A DNA stretch of 64,000 bases, taken from the NCBI RefSeq assembly GCF_002803095.1, contig NZ_PGLR01000014.1, forward strand, positions 1 to 64,000, given 5' to 3'. Position 1 is the stretch's first letter. Each line of letters starts with the position of its first letter. This DNA is from Pseudomonas sp. ZH-FAD (GTDB taxonomy: Bacteria > Pseudomonadota > Gammaproteobacteria > Pseudomonadales > Pseudomonadaceae). The notes beneath the pieces are model-generated. The model worked only from the letters and a program-made list of their open reading frames with translations. It did not search any database and was not told the DNA's origin. Position numbers and translations under genes: made by a program. Positions 1 through 7,916 of this stretch are shown piece by piece.

Positions 1-184
1 GCTATGTTCGGAAAAGATAACCGCTGAAAGCATCTAAGCGGGAAACTTGCCTCAAGATGAGATCTCACTGGAGCCTTGAGCTCCCTGAAGGGCCGTCGAA
101 GACTACGACGTTGATAGGTTGGGTGTGTAAGCGCTGTGAGGCGTTGAGCTAACCAATACTAATTGCCCGTGAGGCTTGACCATA
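1..184 (+). rRNA. rrl: 23S ribosomal RNA, 3' end (partial)
   Basis: The first ~184 bases are the conserved 3' end of bacterial 23S rRNA, including the closing segment that ends in GAGGCTTGACCAT. The 5' part lies outside the window. A 5S gene follows about 137 bases later, as expected for a proteobacterial rRNA operon. The exact 3' end is approximate. Confidence 0.95.
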
Positions 185-320
185 TAACACCCAAACAATC
201 TGCCCTCAAAGCAGAGGGTGTCGATGGTGAAGTCGACAGAAAGCCGAAAATTTGCAAGAACTACAAATCATCTATCACGTATCCAAGGGATAGCGTCTCA
301 CGACGACATCCCAACCGAAT

Positions 321-440
321 TGCTTGACGACCATAGAGCGTTGGAACCACCTGATCCCATCCCGAACTCAGTAGTGAAACGACGCATCGCCGATGGTAGT
401 GTGGTGCTTCACCATGTGAGAGTAGGTCATCGTCAAGCTC
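321..440 (+). rRNA. rrf: 5S ribosomal RNA
   Basis: This 120-base segment matches the known Pseudomonas 5S rRNA. It starts TGCTTGACGA, carries the conserved CCGAACTCAG(A/T)AGTGAAAC region and ends GGTCATCGTCAAGCTC; the two ends pair as helix I. It follows 23S on the same strand, so it is the distal gene of the rRNA operon. Confidence 0.96.
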
Positions 441-451
441 CTATACGAAAG

Positions 452-484
452 CCCAGATCGCCTAGCGGTCTGGGGTTTCTTCTT
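452..484 (+). terminator. rRNA operon terminator
   Basis: A 9-bp stem (CCCAGATCG / CGGTCTGGG, one G-T pair) with a CCTAG loop lies 11 bases after 5S and is followed by TTTCTTCTTT. This is a typical intrinsic terminator for the rRNA transcript. Confidence 0.9.
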
Positions 485-526
485 TGCGCGGCGGAAAGTT
501 GGCCAGAGGTCGTTCCTGCAGGCGCG

Positions 527-580
527 TATGGTGCGCTGTGCGCACCGACCAATACGGGGGGTTATCGTGGTGCGCACGGT
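527..580. repeat. Degenerate GTGCGCTGTGCGCACC palindromic repeat
   Basis: GGTGCGCTGTGCGCACC near 530 and GGTGCGCAC near 570 form an imperfect palindrome between the rRNA terminator and letA. The same core occurs in a cleaner copy between mksF and mksE (7854-7909), so this is a dispersed intergenic repeat. Confidence 0.6.
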
Positions 581-636
581 ATGTCGGTGTCTGGTGGCGC
601 TCGGGTAGAATGCGGCGAATTCCGCTGGGGACTTTC

Positions 637-1296
637 ATGTCTGACTCGCCCTCCGAATCTTCCTTATCTTCCTTGCCGATTGAGCAGTTGGTCGCCTGTC
701 ATGAGTGCGATCTATTGATGCGCAAGCCGATGCTGCAGGATGGTGAAAGTGCCGAGTGCCCTCGTTGTGGTTATGAGTTGTTCAGCCACCGTCATCATGT
801 AGTACGGCGTAGCCTGGCGCTGGTATTAACGGCTCTACTGCTCTATATCCCGGCAAACTTCCTGCCGATCATGCAGCTCAATCTGTTGGGCCAAACCTCG
901 CAGGACACTGTCTGGAGTGGTGTGCTAGGTCTGTATGAGAGCGGCATGCAAGGCATTGCAGTGGTGGTGTTCCTTTGCAGCATGGCCGTGCCGCTGCTCA
1001 AGCTGCTGTGTCAGTTGCTGGTTCTGTTGAGCATCCGCCTCGACTTCGGGCGTAGCTACGGTCTGTTGCTTTACCGGATCTATCACCACATGCGCGAGTG
1101 GGGGATGCTCGAGGTCTATCTGATGGGCATTCTGGTGGCGATGGTCAAGTTGATGGATCTGGCTGACCTGAGCCTCGGCCTGGGCCTGTTCTGTTTCATC
1201 GCGCTGTTGCTGGTGCAAGTCTGGCTGGAGGTGACCATGTCGCCGCATCAGATCTGGGAAGCCTTGTCCGGGGAGGATATCCATGCGGGCGATTGA
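637..1296 (+). CDS. PqiA/LetA-family membrane protein, first half
   Basis: This 219-residue inner-membrane protein has one PqiA module: an N-terminal zinc-ribbon pair (CHECD near residue 20, CPRCG near 39), then about four hydrophobic segments. In E. coli LetA (YebS) two such modules are fused in one ~427-residue chain; here each is its own gene. LetA/PqiA proteins work with MCE proteins such as LetB to move lipids across the periplasm. The ATG at 637 sits just before the conserved zinc-ribbon region; longer in-frame starts run back towards the repeat and 5S. It overlaps the next gene by 14 bases, so the pair is probably translationally coupled. Confidence 0.87.
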   Translation: MSDSPSESSLSSLPIEQLVACHECDLLMRKPMLQDGESAECPRCGYELFSHRHHVVRRSLALVLTALLLYIPANFLPIMQLNLLGQTSQDTVWSGVLGLYESGMQGIAVVVFLCSMAVPLLKLLCQLLVLLSIRLDFGRSYGLLLYRIYHHMREWGMLEVYLMGILVAMVKLMDLADLSLGLGLFCFIALLLVQVWLEVTMSPHQIWEALSGEDIHAGD

Positions 1297-1900
1297 GGCA
1301 GGATTGCTGGTCTGTCATGAGTGTCATCAACTCAATCCAGTCGACGTTGATGCCAAGCAACAGTACTGCAGCCGCTGTGGCGGTCAGATTCATGCCCGGC
1401 GGCCCAATAGCCTGATCAGAACCTGGGCATTGCTGCTGACGTCGGCGATTCTCTACATCCCGGCTAACCTGCTGCCTATCATGACGGTCAACAGTCTCGG
1501 CAAAGGTTCGCCAGCGACCATCATGGGCGGCGTGCTGGAGCTTATTAACTTTGGCATGCTGCCCATTGCGGCGGTGGTATTTATCGCCAGCATTCTGGTG
1601 CCAACCTTCAAGTTGGTGGGGATTGCTCTGCTGTTGTATTCCGTGCAGCGCCATCAACCGATGTCAGCGCGCCAGCGGATCCTCATGTACCGCTTCATCG
1701 AGTGGATTGGCCGCTGGTCGATGCTCGATATTTTCGTCATCGCCATTCTGGTGGCAGTGGTGAATTTTGGCAGCCTGGCCAGCATCGAAGCTGGAGCCGG
1801 CGCCGCTGCCTTTGCCAGTGTGGTGATACTGACCATGCTTGCCGCATTGACTTTCGACCCTCGCCTTATCTGGGATAACACGGAAACCGATCATGACTGA
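1283..1900 (+). CDS. PqiA/LetA-family membrane protein, second half
   Basis: This 205-residue protein is a second PqiA module with zinc-ribbon cysteines (CHEC near residue 11, CSRCG near 29) and about four membrane helices. The hydrophobic core YIPANLLPIM closely matches YIPANFLPIM in the upstream gene, so the two are paralogous modules that correspond to the halves of fused LetA. It overlaps the upstream gene by 14 bases and the downstream letB-like gene by 8. I infer that the two proteins assemble as a heterodimeric LetA equivalent. Confidence 0.88.
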   Translation: MRAIEAGLLVCHECHQLNPVDVDAKQQYCSRCGGQIHARRPNSLIRTWALLLTSAILYIPANLLPIMTVNSLGKGSPATIMGGVLELINFGMLPIAAVVFIASILVPTFKLVGIALLLYSVQRHQPMSARQRILMYRFIEWIGRWSMLDIFVIAILVAVVNFGSLASIEAGAGAAAFASVVILTMLAALTFDPRLIWDNTETDHD

Positions 1901-4196
1901 CCTTCCTCTGGCCAAGACGCGTCCTGCTTCGAACTGGTCAGCCATCTGGGTTTTGCCTCTTATTGCACTACTCATTGGCGGCTGGTTGGCGTGGCGTGCA
2001 TACAGCGAAGCCGGCATTCAGGTGGAGCTGATATTCGCCAGCGGCGAGGGTATTCAGGCCGGCAAGACCGAACTGATGTACAAGGGTATGGCGGTGGGGA
2101 AGGTAACGGCCATCAGTCTTGATCAAAGTGGAAAGAATCGCGGTGTTGTCGCTCAGTTGGAGGTCAATAAGGAGCTCGAGCAGTATCTGCGTGAGGGCAC
2201 TCGCTTTTGGTTGGTCAAACCGAATGTCAGTCTGGCGGGTATCAGCGGTCTGGAGACACTGGTTTCAGGTAACTACATTACCTTCAGTCCCGGTGAGGGC
2301 GAATCTACCCGCAGCTTCACCGCCTTGGCTCAAGAGCCGCCGATGGGTGACGATGTACCGGGGCTGCACATCACGCTGAAAGCTGAGCGGCTCGGCTCGC
2401 TCAACCGCGACAGCCCGGTTTTCTATCGGCAGATCCAGGTTGGCCGAGTGAAGAGTTACACCCTGGGTGATGACCAGAGCACCGTAGAGGTGAAGGTGTT
2501 CATCGAGCCCGCTTATGCGCATCTGGTGCGCAAACATACGCGGTTCTGGAATGCCAGCGGGATCAGCGTCGATGCCGATCTGTCCGGTTTCAAACTGCGC
2601 AGCGAGTCGCTAGCCAGTATCGTCGCTGGCGGTATCGCCTTCGCCACGCCTGAGCATCGCAAGGACAGCCCGCCCACTGATCCAGCGCTGCCGTTCCGTC
2701 TCTATGAGGACTACGACGAGGCTCAGGCGGGTATCAAGATCGTCGTGAAGCTCAGCGATTTCGATGGGCTGCAGGAAGGTCGGACGCCGGTCATGTACAA
2801 GGGCATTCAGGTCGGTTCGCTGAAAGCCATGAAGGTTGATCGCGACCTCAATAGCGCCACGGCCGAGCTGACCATCAATCCGCTGGCCGAAGAGTATCTG
2901 GTGGAGGGCTCGGATTTCTGGGTGGTCAAACCCTCCATTTCGCTGGCCGGTATCACTGGCCTCGAGGCGTTGGTCAAAGGTAATTACATTGCCGTGCGGC
3001 CAGGTGAGAAGGGCAATCCGCCGGCGCGCAACTTCGTCGCGCGGAGCAAGGCGCCGCCTTTGGATCTTGGGGCGCCAGGACTGCATCTGGTGCTGTTCAC
3101 CGATCAGCTCGGCTCTATCGAAGTCGGTAGTCCGGTGCTCTACAAGCAGATCAAGGTGGGGTCGGTACAGAGTTACCAGCTTGGCCGCGACAATAGCCAG
3201 GTCGTGCTCGGGGTGCATATCGAGCCTGACTACGTACACCTGATCAATACGTCCACACGTTTCTGGAATGCCAGCGGCATCACCCTAAGGGGTGGATTGT
3301 CCGGTGTAGAGGTGAAGAGCGAGTCGTTGCAGACCCTGCTGGCGGGTGGCATCGCCTTCGAAACGCCAGACCTGCAGGCGGCCAGGTCGGGCCGTCAGGT
3401 GCAGCGTTTCGCCTTGCATGCGGACCGCGAAAGCGCCTTGCAGCTGGGGCAGCAGATCACCATTCGGCTGGCTGATGGTGACGGTCTGCAACCAGGCACC
3501 CTGGTGCGCTACAAGGGGCTGGAGGTCGGCAAGGTAGAGAACCTGAGCCTGACCGATGACCTGCAAGCGGTGATCCTCAACGTGCGTATCAGTCAGGCAG
3601 CCGAGCAGATCGCCCGTGAGGGGACGCGCTTCTGGGTGGTGAAGCCGGAACTTAGCCTGATCCGTGCCGCGAATCTCGGCACGCTGGTCAGCGGTCAGTA
3701 TCTGGAGGTACAACCGGCCGCGCAGAAAGGAGCGCGACGTACCGAGTTCGTCGCCCTGGCTGCTGCGCCGAATCAGGCCGTGCGTGAGGAAGGCTTGCGC
3801 CTGGTGCTGAGTGCGCCGCGGCGTGGCTCGATCAAGCCGGGGGTGATCGTCAGCTATCGCGAGGTGCCGGTGGGCAAGGTGGTGGATTTCGAGCTGGGGC
3901 CGACCTCGGATCGCGTATTGATCCATGTGCTGATCGAACCGCGTTATGCGCCGCTTGTACGTTCGGGCAGCCGCTTCTGGAATGCCAGTGGCATCGGTGT
4001 GGATGCCGGGCTGTTCAAGGGCGTGAAGGTGCGGACCGAATCGCTGGAGGCGTTGCTCGAAGGCGGCATCGCCTTCGCCACGCCGAACAACCCTGAGATG
4101 GGCGGGCCGGCGCAGCCGGGGCAGACCTTTGCACTGTTCGACGAGCCGCAGGATGTGTGGATGCAGTGGGCGCCGAAGATCGTGCTGGAGCAGTGA
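1893..4196 (+). CDS. LetB/PqiB-type MCE-domain protein, six MCE repeats
   Basis: This 767-residue protein has an N-terminal membrane anchor (about residues 14-33) and then six MCE domains, each starting with a G-x-V/I-x-L pattern followed by YKG/YRQ-x-x-VG (first near residue 40, last near 635). The E. coli relatives PqiB (three MCE) and LetB (seven MCE) stack MCE rings into a periplasm-spanning lipid tube. Six repeats at 767 residues lies between them and nearer LetB. The gene overlaps the letA-like pair, forming a three-gene operon. No PqiC-type lipoprotein gene follows; the next gene is convergent, which favours a Let-like over a Pqi-like system. Confidence 0.92.
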   Translation: MTDLPLAKTRPASNWSAIWVLPLIALLIGGWLAWRAYSEAGIQVELIFASGEGIQAGKTELMYKGMAVGKVTAISLDQSGKNRGVVAQLEVNKELEQYLREGTRFWLVKPNVSLAGISGLETLVSGNYITFSPGEGESTRSFTALAQEPPMGDDVPGLHITLKAERLGSLNRDSPVFYRQIQVGRVKSYTLGDDQSTVEVKVFIEPAYAHLVRKHTRFWNASGISVDADLSGFKLRSESLASIVAGGIAFATPEHRKDSPPTDPALPFRLYEDYDEAQAGIKIVVKLSDFDGLQEGRTPVMYKGIQVGSLKAMKVDRDLNSATAELTINPLAEEYLVEGSDFWVVKPSISLAGITGLEALVKGNYIAVRPGEKGNPPARNFVARSKAPPLDLGAPGLHLVLFTDQLGSIEVGSPVLYKQIKVGSVQSYQLGRDNSQVVLGVHIEPDYVHLINTSTRFWNASGITLRGGLSGVEVKSESLQTLLAGGIAFETPDLQAARSGRQVQRFALHADRESALQLGQQITIRLADGDGLQPGTLVRYKGLEVGKVENLSLTDDLQAVILNVRISQAAEQIAREGTRFWVVKPELSLIRAANLGTLVSGQYLEVQPAAQKGARRTEFVALAAAPNQAVREEGLRLVLSAPRRGSIKPGVIVSYREVPVGKVVDFELGPTSDRVLIHVLIEPRYAPLVRSGSRFWNASGIGVDAGLFKGVKVRTESLEALLEGGIAFATPNNPEMGGPAQPGQTFALFDEPQDVWMQWAPKIVLEQ

Positions 4197-4210
4197 GCAA
4201 ACCACAGAAA

Positions 4211-4244
4211 TGAAAGGGGCCGCATTGAGCGGCCCTTTCATTTT
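4211..4244. terminator. Bidirectional terminator between letB and mksB
   Basis: TGAAAGGGGCCGC and GCGGCCCTTTCA pair around an ATTGA loop (one bulged G) and are followed by TTTT on the plus strand. The A-rich 5' side supplies U residues for the minus strand. It separates the convergent letB and mksB genes. Confidence 0.85.
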
Positions 4245-4257
4245 GGGTTGATAAAAG

Positions 4258-4283
4258 CTCGCGGCTGAAGCCGCTCCTACGGT
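4258..4283. repeat. REP-like half element
   Basis: GCGGCTGAAGCCGCTCCTAC at 4261-4280 matches the well-known Pseudomonas REP core (GTAGGAGCGGCTTCAGCCGC on the other strand). It is a single copy in the letB/mksB convergent gap. Confidence 0.75.
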
Positions 4284-4311
4284 CGTGTGGACCTTGGGAG
4301 GGGCTTGAGCT

Positions 4312-7143
4312 TCAAGCCGGCTCGACCGCCTCTTCCTGCTGAGGTGCCTGGGTCTTGGCACTTTCGCGCGGCTTGATGAACTTCCAGTCCGCCTCATCGA
4401 TATAGATGCCGTTGGGGCCGCTGCCGCCTTCCAGGTCGATGGCCACGTGGGCCGAGACCTGCGGCTTGACCGAGGCCAGGATCGGCACGAAGCCGAGCTG
4501 CAGGCTGGTTTCGATCAGCGCCTGCTGGTTGCGTTCGTCGATGTCCGCCGCCTCGTCGAGGTAGTAGGGCAGGCGCACGCGCCCGGCCTGCTCGCGATCC
4601 ATCAGGTGCAGCAACAGGTACATATTGGTCAGCGCCTTGATGGTCATGGTGGTGCCGTTGGAGGCGGCGCCATCAATGTCCGTGTGGATGATTGGCTGAC
4701 CATGCACCTTGGTGATTTCGAAGGCCAGTTCGAACAGATCCTTCAGGCCGAGCTGGTTGCCGTTGGCCGCCACCAGGCGCGACAGGTAGTCCTTGGCCTC
4801 CTCGTTCTTGGCGTCCTGGTCGGCCGATTGCGACAGGTCGAATACCGACAGGGTCTCGCCTTCCTCGTACTGGCCGGCGCTGTGGATGATCTGGTCGATA
4901 TGGCGCAGGGCTTCCTTGTTTGGCGCCAAGACGATGCGGAAGCTCTGCAGGTTGGAGACCTGGCGCTTGTTGATCTCGCGGTTGAACAGCGCCAGCTGGT
5001 GCTCGAGGTTGTCGTAGTCGCTGCGGATATTGCGCAAGGTGCGGGCGATATCGGTGACCGCCGCACGGCGCGCCTTGGCCAGGGTCAGGGCTTCGTCCTG
5101 GCGGTGGGCGTAGGCGTTGACCAGCAGTTGCAGGCGGCGCTCGACGTCGTCTTCGCTGTCGAACTTGGCCACGCCTTTCAGGCGCACCTGGGCATAGAGG
5201 GCTTCGATCTGGCCGTCGATGCGCTGCAGCGCCTGCCAGGTGTCCTGGTAGTCGTTGAGCAGCGGCAGCAGGTTGTCCAGCGAGTCGTCCACTGGCTCCA
5301 TAAATGGCGTGCCGAAGGGCAGGTCGGCGGGCAGCAACTGGCGACGGCGCAGGGCGTCTTCCAGGGTGCGCTCCTTGGCTTCCAGATCGGCCAGTTGACG
5401 GCCGACCAGTTGCAGCTTGGCGGAGAGTTGCTGCACACGCTCGGCGAAGGCATCGCTGGCACGCTTGAGTTCATCCTGGGCGCCTTCCAGTTCGGCCAGG
5501 CGTTCCAGCTTCTGCGGCTCTTCGGCAGCCAGGGTCTGGCTCTTGCGGAAGTCTTCCAGGGCTTTCTGCGCATCCAGCACGGCCTGGTATAGCGTCTCTG
5601 CCTGGGCCTTGCTGGCGGCGCGGTCGGCGGCGACCGACTGCTGGGTCTTGAGCTGCTTGAGCTCGCGCTCCAGGCGATCCTTCTGGTCGCGCAGGGCGGC
5701 GCGGTCGGCCAGCGCCTGCAAGGCCGGGGGCTCGATATGGCTGAGGTCGATGGACAGGCCCGGCACGGCGAAGGTGTCGCCCTTGAAGCGATCCAGTACC
5801 GCTTCGACCGCCTTGACCCAGTCGTCGCCCTCGGCCCGGATGCCTTTCTCACCCAGCGGCAGACTGAACAGCTGGCCATTGAACAGGCGCATCAGGCGGT
5901 CGACGTCCTGCTGGCTGAATTCCTCGCGCAGGCGCGAGTAGCTGTTGTTGTCGGCGTGGTCGAGTTGCTGCTTGACCGACTTGAGGCGTTTTTCCAGGTC
6001 GCGCAGGCGCTCGTCCAGGTCTTCGCTGGAGAACTGCCGCGACTGCGCCAGGGCGCCTGCCAGTTCGTCGTGGGCGTCCTTGGCGGCGAGCAATTGCTCT
6101 TCCAGCACCTTGGCGTTTTCCACCAGGGCGAAGCGGTTCTTCAGCACGGAAAGCTCGCCCAGCCAGCGCTGGATTTCGCTGATCTCGCGCTCAAGGCGCA
6201 TCAGCTCACTGGTACCGCCGCGCTGCTCGTTCTGCAGGCCGTCCTGCTCGTTGCGATAGTGTTCGGCCTGGATTACCAGCTCTTCCTTGCGCGCATCGGC
6301 GTAGTCGTGCCAGGTGCCCAGCAGGTTGTCGAGCAGTGGCGAGAGGCGGTGCAGCTTACCGCGCAGAGTCTCGCGCTGAGTGACGCCCGAGGCCAGTGCC
6401 TCGATCAGCGGGCCGGCGGTGACCAGGGCCTGGTAGTCCTGCTCCATGCGGCGCACGTCGCGAAACGCCTCTTCCGTCGCGGCGATATAGTCGACGCTAC
6501 CCGAACGCAGGCTGTGCTCGAAGGCATCGAGGAACAGCTGCTTGAGCTTCGCCGCTGTGATCTCCCTCATATGCAGCAGGTTGATGAATAGCGCGCGGAA
6601 GGTTTTCAGGCTCTGCTCGCTGGTCGAACGCAGCGGGATCAGGGTCAGGTCCAGCGGGATGCTGGTGTGGCCGCCGACCAGCAGGCGCCGCAGCTCGTCG
6701 GGTTTGAGTTCGTAGGCGGTGATGCCGGCCTGGCCGAGGTTCTTGAACAGTTCGCGCTGGCGCAGGCAGGTGCCGTTCTGCTGGTAGTGCTCCAGATCCA
6801 GCTCGCCGGCGTAGGCGAAGAACTGGTGGCCGAAGCCGCCACCGGGGCCACGACCGGCCACGCCGATCACGTGCGGGCCATGGGGCAGGGCGACTTCGAC
6901 GAGGATGTAGCTGGTGTCGCTGGCGAAGTAGAACTTGCGCGAGGCTTCCAGGCTGTACTTGCCGAAGCTCATGTCCGACATGCGCGCCAGGATGGGGAAC
7001 TGCAGGGCGTTGATCGAGGCGGATTTACCCAGGTTGTTGGCGCCGTAGACCGACAGCGGGTTTTCCAGCGGGAACAGGCCGAGGCTGTAGCCGGCGGTGT
7101 TCAGCAGGGCGAAGCGGCGGATGCCGTAGCGTTCCTGGCTCAT
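4312..7143 (-). CDS. mksB: MksB, SMC-like ATPase of the MksBEF condensin
   Basis: This 943-residue protein has the MukB/MksB layout. A Walker A motif GANNLGKS lies at residues 34-41, a long Glu/Gln/Arg-rich coiled coil runs from roughly 270 to 730, and a C-terminal Walker B region (LPYYLDEAADID, near 858-869) closes the ATPase head. MksB is much shorter than MukB (~1480), as usual for Mks. It acts on chromosome organisation with MksE and MksF, encoded just upstream. Its ATG overlaps the mksE stop (ATGA). No Toprim-type MksG/JetD gene follows; the next gene is the convergent letB, so this looks like a three-subunit housekeeping type. Confidence 0.93.
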   Translation of the reverse strand: MSQERYGIRRFALLNTAGYSLGLFPLENPLSVYGANNLGKSASINALQFPILARMSDMSFGKYSLEASRKFYFASDTSYILVEVALPHGPHVIGVAGRGPGGGFGHQFFAYAGELDLEHYQQNGTCLRQRELFKNLGQAGITAYELKPDELRRLLVGGHTSIPLDLTLIPLRSTSEQSLKTFRALFINLLHMREITAAKLKQLFLDAFEHSLRSGSVDYIAATEEAFRDVRRMEQDYQALVTAGPLIEALASGVTQRETLRGKLHRLSPLLDNLLGTWHDYADARKEELVIQAEHYRNEQDGLQNEQRGGTSELMRLEREISEIQRWLGELSVLKNRFALVENAKVLEEQLLAAKDAHDELAGALAQSRQFSSEDLDERLRDLEKRLKSVKQQLDHADNNSYSRLREEFSQQDVDRLMRLFNGQLFSLPLGEKGIRAEGDDWVKAVEAVLDRFKGDTFAVPGLSIDLSHIEPPALQALADRAALRDQKDRLERELKQLKTQQSVAADRAASKAQAETLYQAVLDAQKALEDFRKSQTLAAEEPQKLERLAELEGAQDELKRASDAFAERVQQLSAKLQLVGRQLADLEAKERTLEDALRRRQLLPADLPFGTPFMEPVDDSLDNLLPLLNDYQDTWQALQRIDGQIEALYAQVRLKGVAKFDSEDDVERRLQLLVNAYAHRQDEALTLAKARRAAVTDIARTLRNIRSDYDNLEHQLALFNREINKRQVSNLQSFRIVLAPNKEALRHIDQIIHSAGQYEEGETLSVFDLSQSADQDAKNEEAKDYLSRLVAANGNQLGLKDLFELAFEITKVHGQPIIHTDIDGAASNGTTMTIKALTNMYLLLHLMDREQAGRVRLPYYLDEAADIDERNQQALIETSLQLGFVPILASVKPQVSAHVAIDLEGGSGPNGIYIDEADWKFIKPRESAKTQAPQQEEAVEPA

Positions 7144-7832
7144 GCGTCCATCTCCTGTGCGGCACGTTCTTCGGCCATGGCGCGGGCCAGGGCGTCTTCC
7201 TCGGATTCTTCGATATCGATGACAGCGGTCGCGTCGGCGTCGCCGTCATCGTCCAGCAGTACCGGCGCCGGCAGCGGCAGGTCGCTGCTGTGCAGGCTGG
7301 CGGCCAGGTCGCGGTCGTGCTGCACCGACAGGCAGACGTCGAGGAAACGGTGCATCGGCGGCAGGAAGCGATACACGCCGTTGCTGTCCTCGGCGAAGCC
7401 GAGCTGGGTGAGGCGGCGAATGATCTTGTCTTCCAGCTCCTCGAAGGTGGTGACTTCGGCCTGCAGGAACAGGTCGCGGTATTTCTCCAGCAGCGCCGGC
7501 AGCTCGTCACGGCCGATGCTGCCGCCGTCGAGCACGGAGAGCGGGTCGCGTCCCTGGTCAGCGAGATGTTCCACCAGGATAAAGGTGAACAGCGCCAGGC
7601 GTTGGGCGGTCTTGTTCACCTGCGGCGCAACCTGCTCGGGGACGAAGTAGTAGAAGCCGCGCGGGTCGCACACCAGCTCGAAGCCGAGGGCGCGGAACAG
7701 CGCGCGGTACTGGTCCTGCATGCTGGACAGCTGGGCGTAGCACTCCGGCTCGCTGCGGGAGATGTGGTAGCCCTTGAACAGGTCGCGGAAGGCGGCCGCG
7801 AGCTGGGTCATTTCTTTCAGATCGATGTTCAT
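7140..7832 (-). CDS. mksE: MksE, condensin accessory (MukE-like) subunit
   Basis: This is a 230-residue protein between mksF and mksB, with the winged-helix-rich, acidic-tailed character of MukE/MksE proteins. MukE-type subunits bind the kleisin MukF/MksF and regulate the SMC-DNA complex. I chose the ATG at 7832; a TTG two codons upstream (7838) is also open and neither has a strong ribosome site. The stop overlaps the mksB start by four bases. Family assignment rests on position, size and overall character more than on a diagnostic motif. Confidence 0.87.
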   Translation of the reverse strand: MNIDLKEMTQLAAAFRDLFKGYHISRSEPECYAQLSSMQDQYRALFRALGFELVCDPRGFYYFVPEQVAPQVNKTAQRLALFTFILVEHLADQGRDPLSVLDGGSIGRDELPALLEKYRDLFLQAEVTTFEELEDKIIRRLTQLGFAEDSNGVYRFLPPMHRFLDVCLSVQHDRDLAASLHSSDLPLPAPVLLDDDGDADATAVIDIEESEEDALARAMAEERAAQEMDA

Positions 7833-7853
7833 ACGCAATGCTCACGGGCAGTC

Positions 7854-7909
7854 GTAGGGTGCGCTGTGCGCACCAGGTCGTCGGTTGCGGTGCGCACAGC
7901 GCACCCTAC
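7854..7909. repeat. GTAGGGTGCGCTGTGCGCACC palindromic repeat inside the mks operon
   Basis: GTAGGGTGCGCTGTGCGCACC starts at 7854 and GGTGCGCACAGCGCACCCTAC ends at 7909, giving 21-bp perfect inverted arms around a 14-base loop. The element fills the mksF-mksE gap and would fold into a long hairpin in the operon mRNA. Confidence 0.9.
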
Positions 7910-7916
7910 GGGCAGC

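Noticed and set aside
218..718. 166-residue ORF across the 5S rRNA
   Set aside because: It runs through the rRNA gene and its terminator and the protein has no family features.
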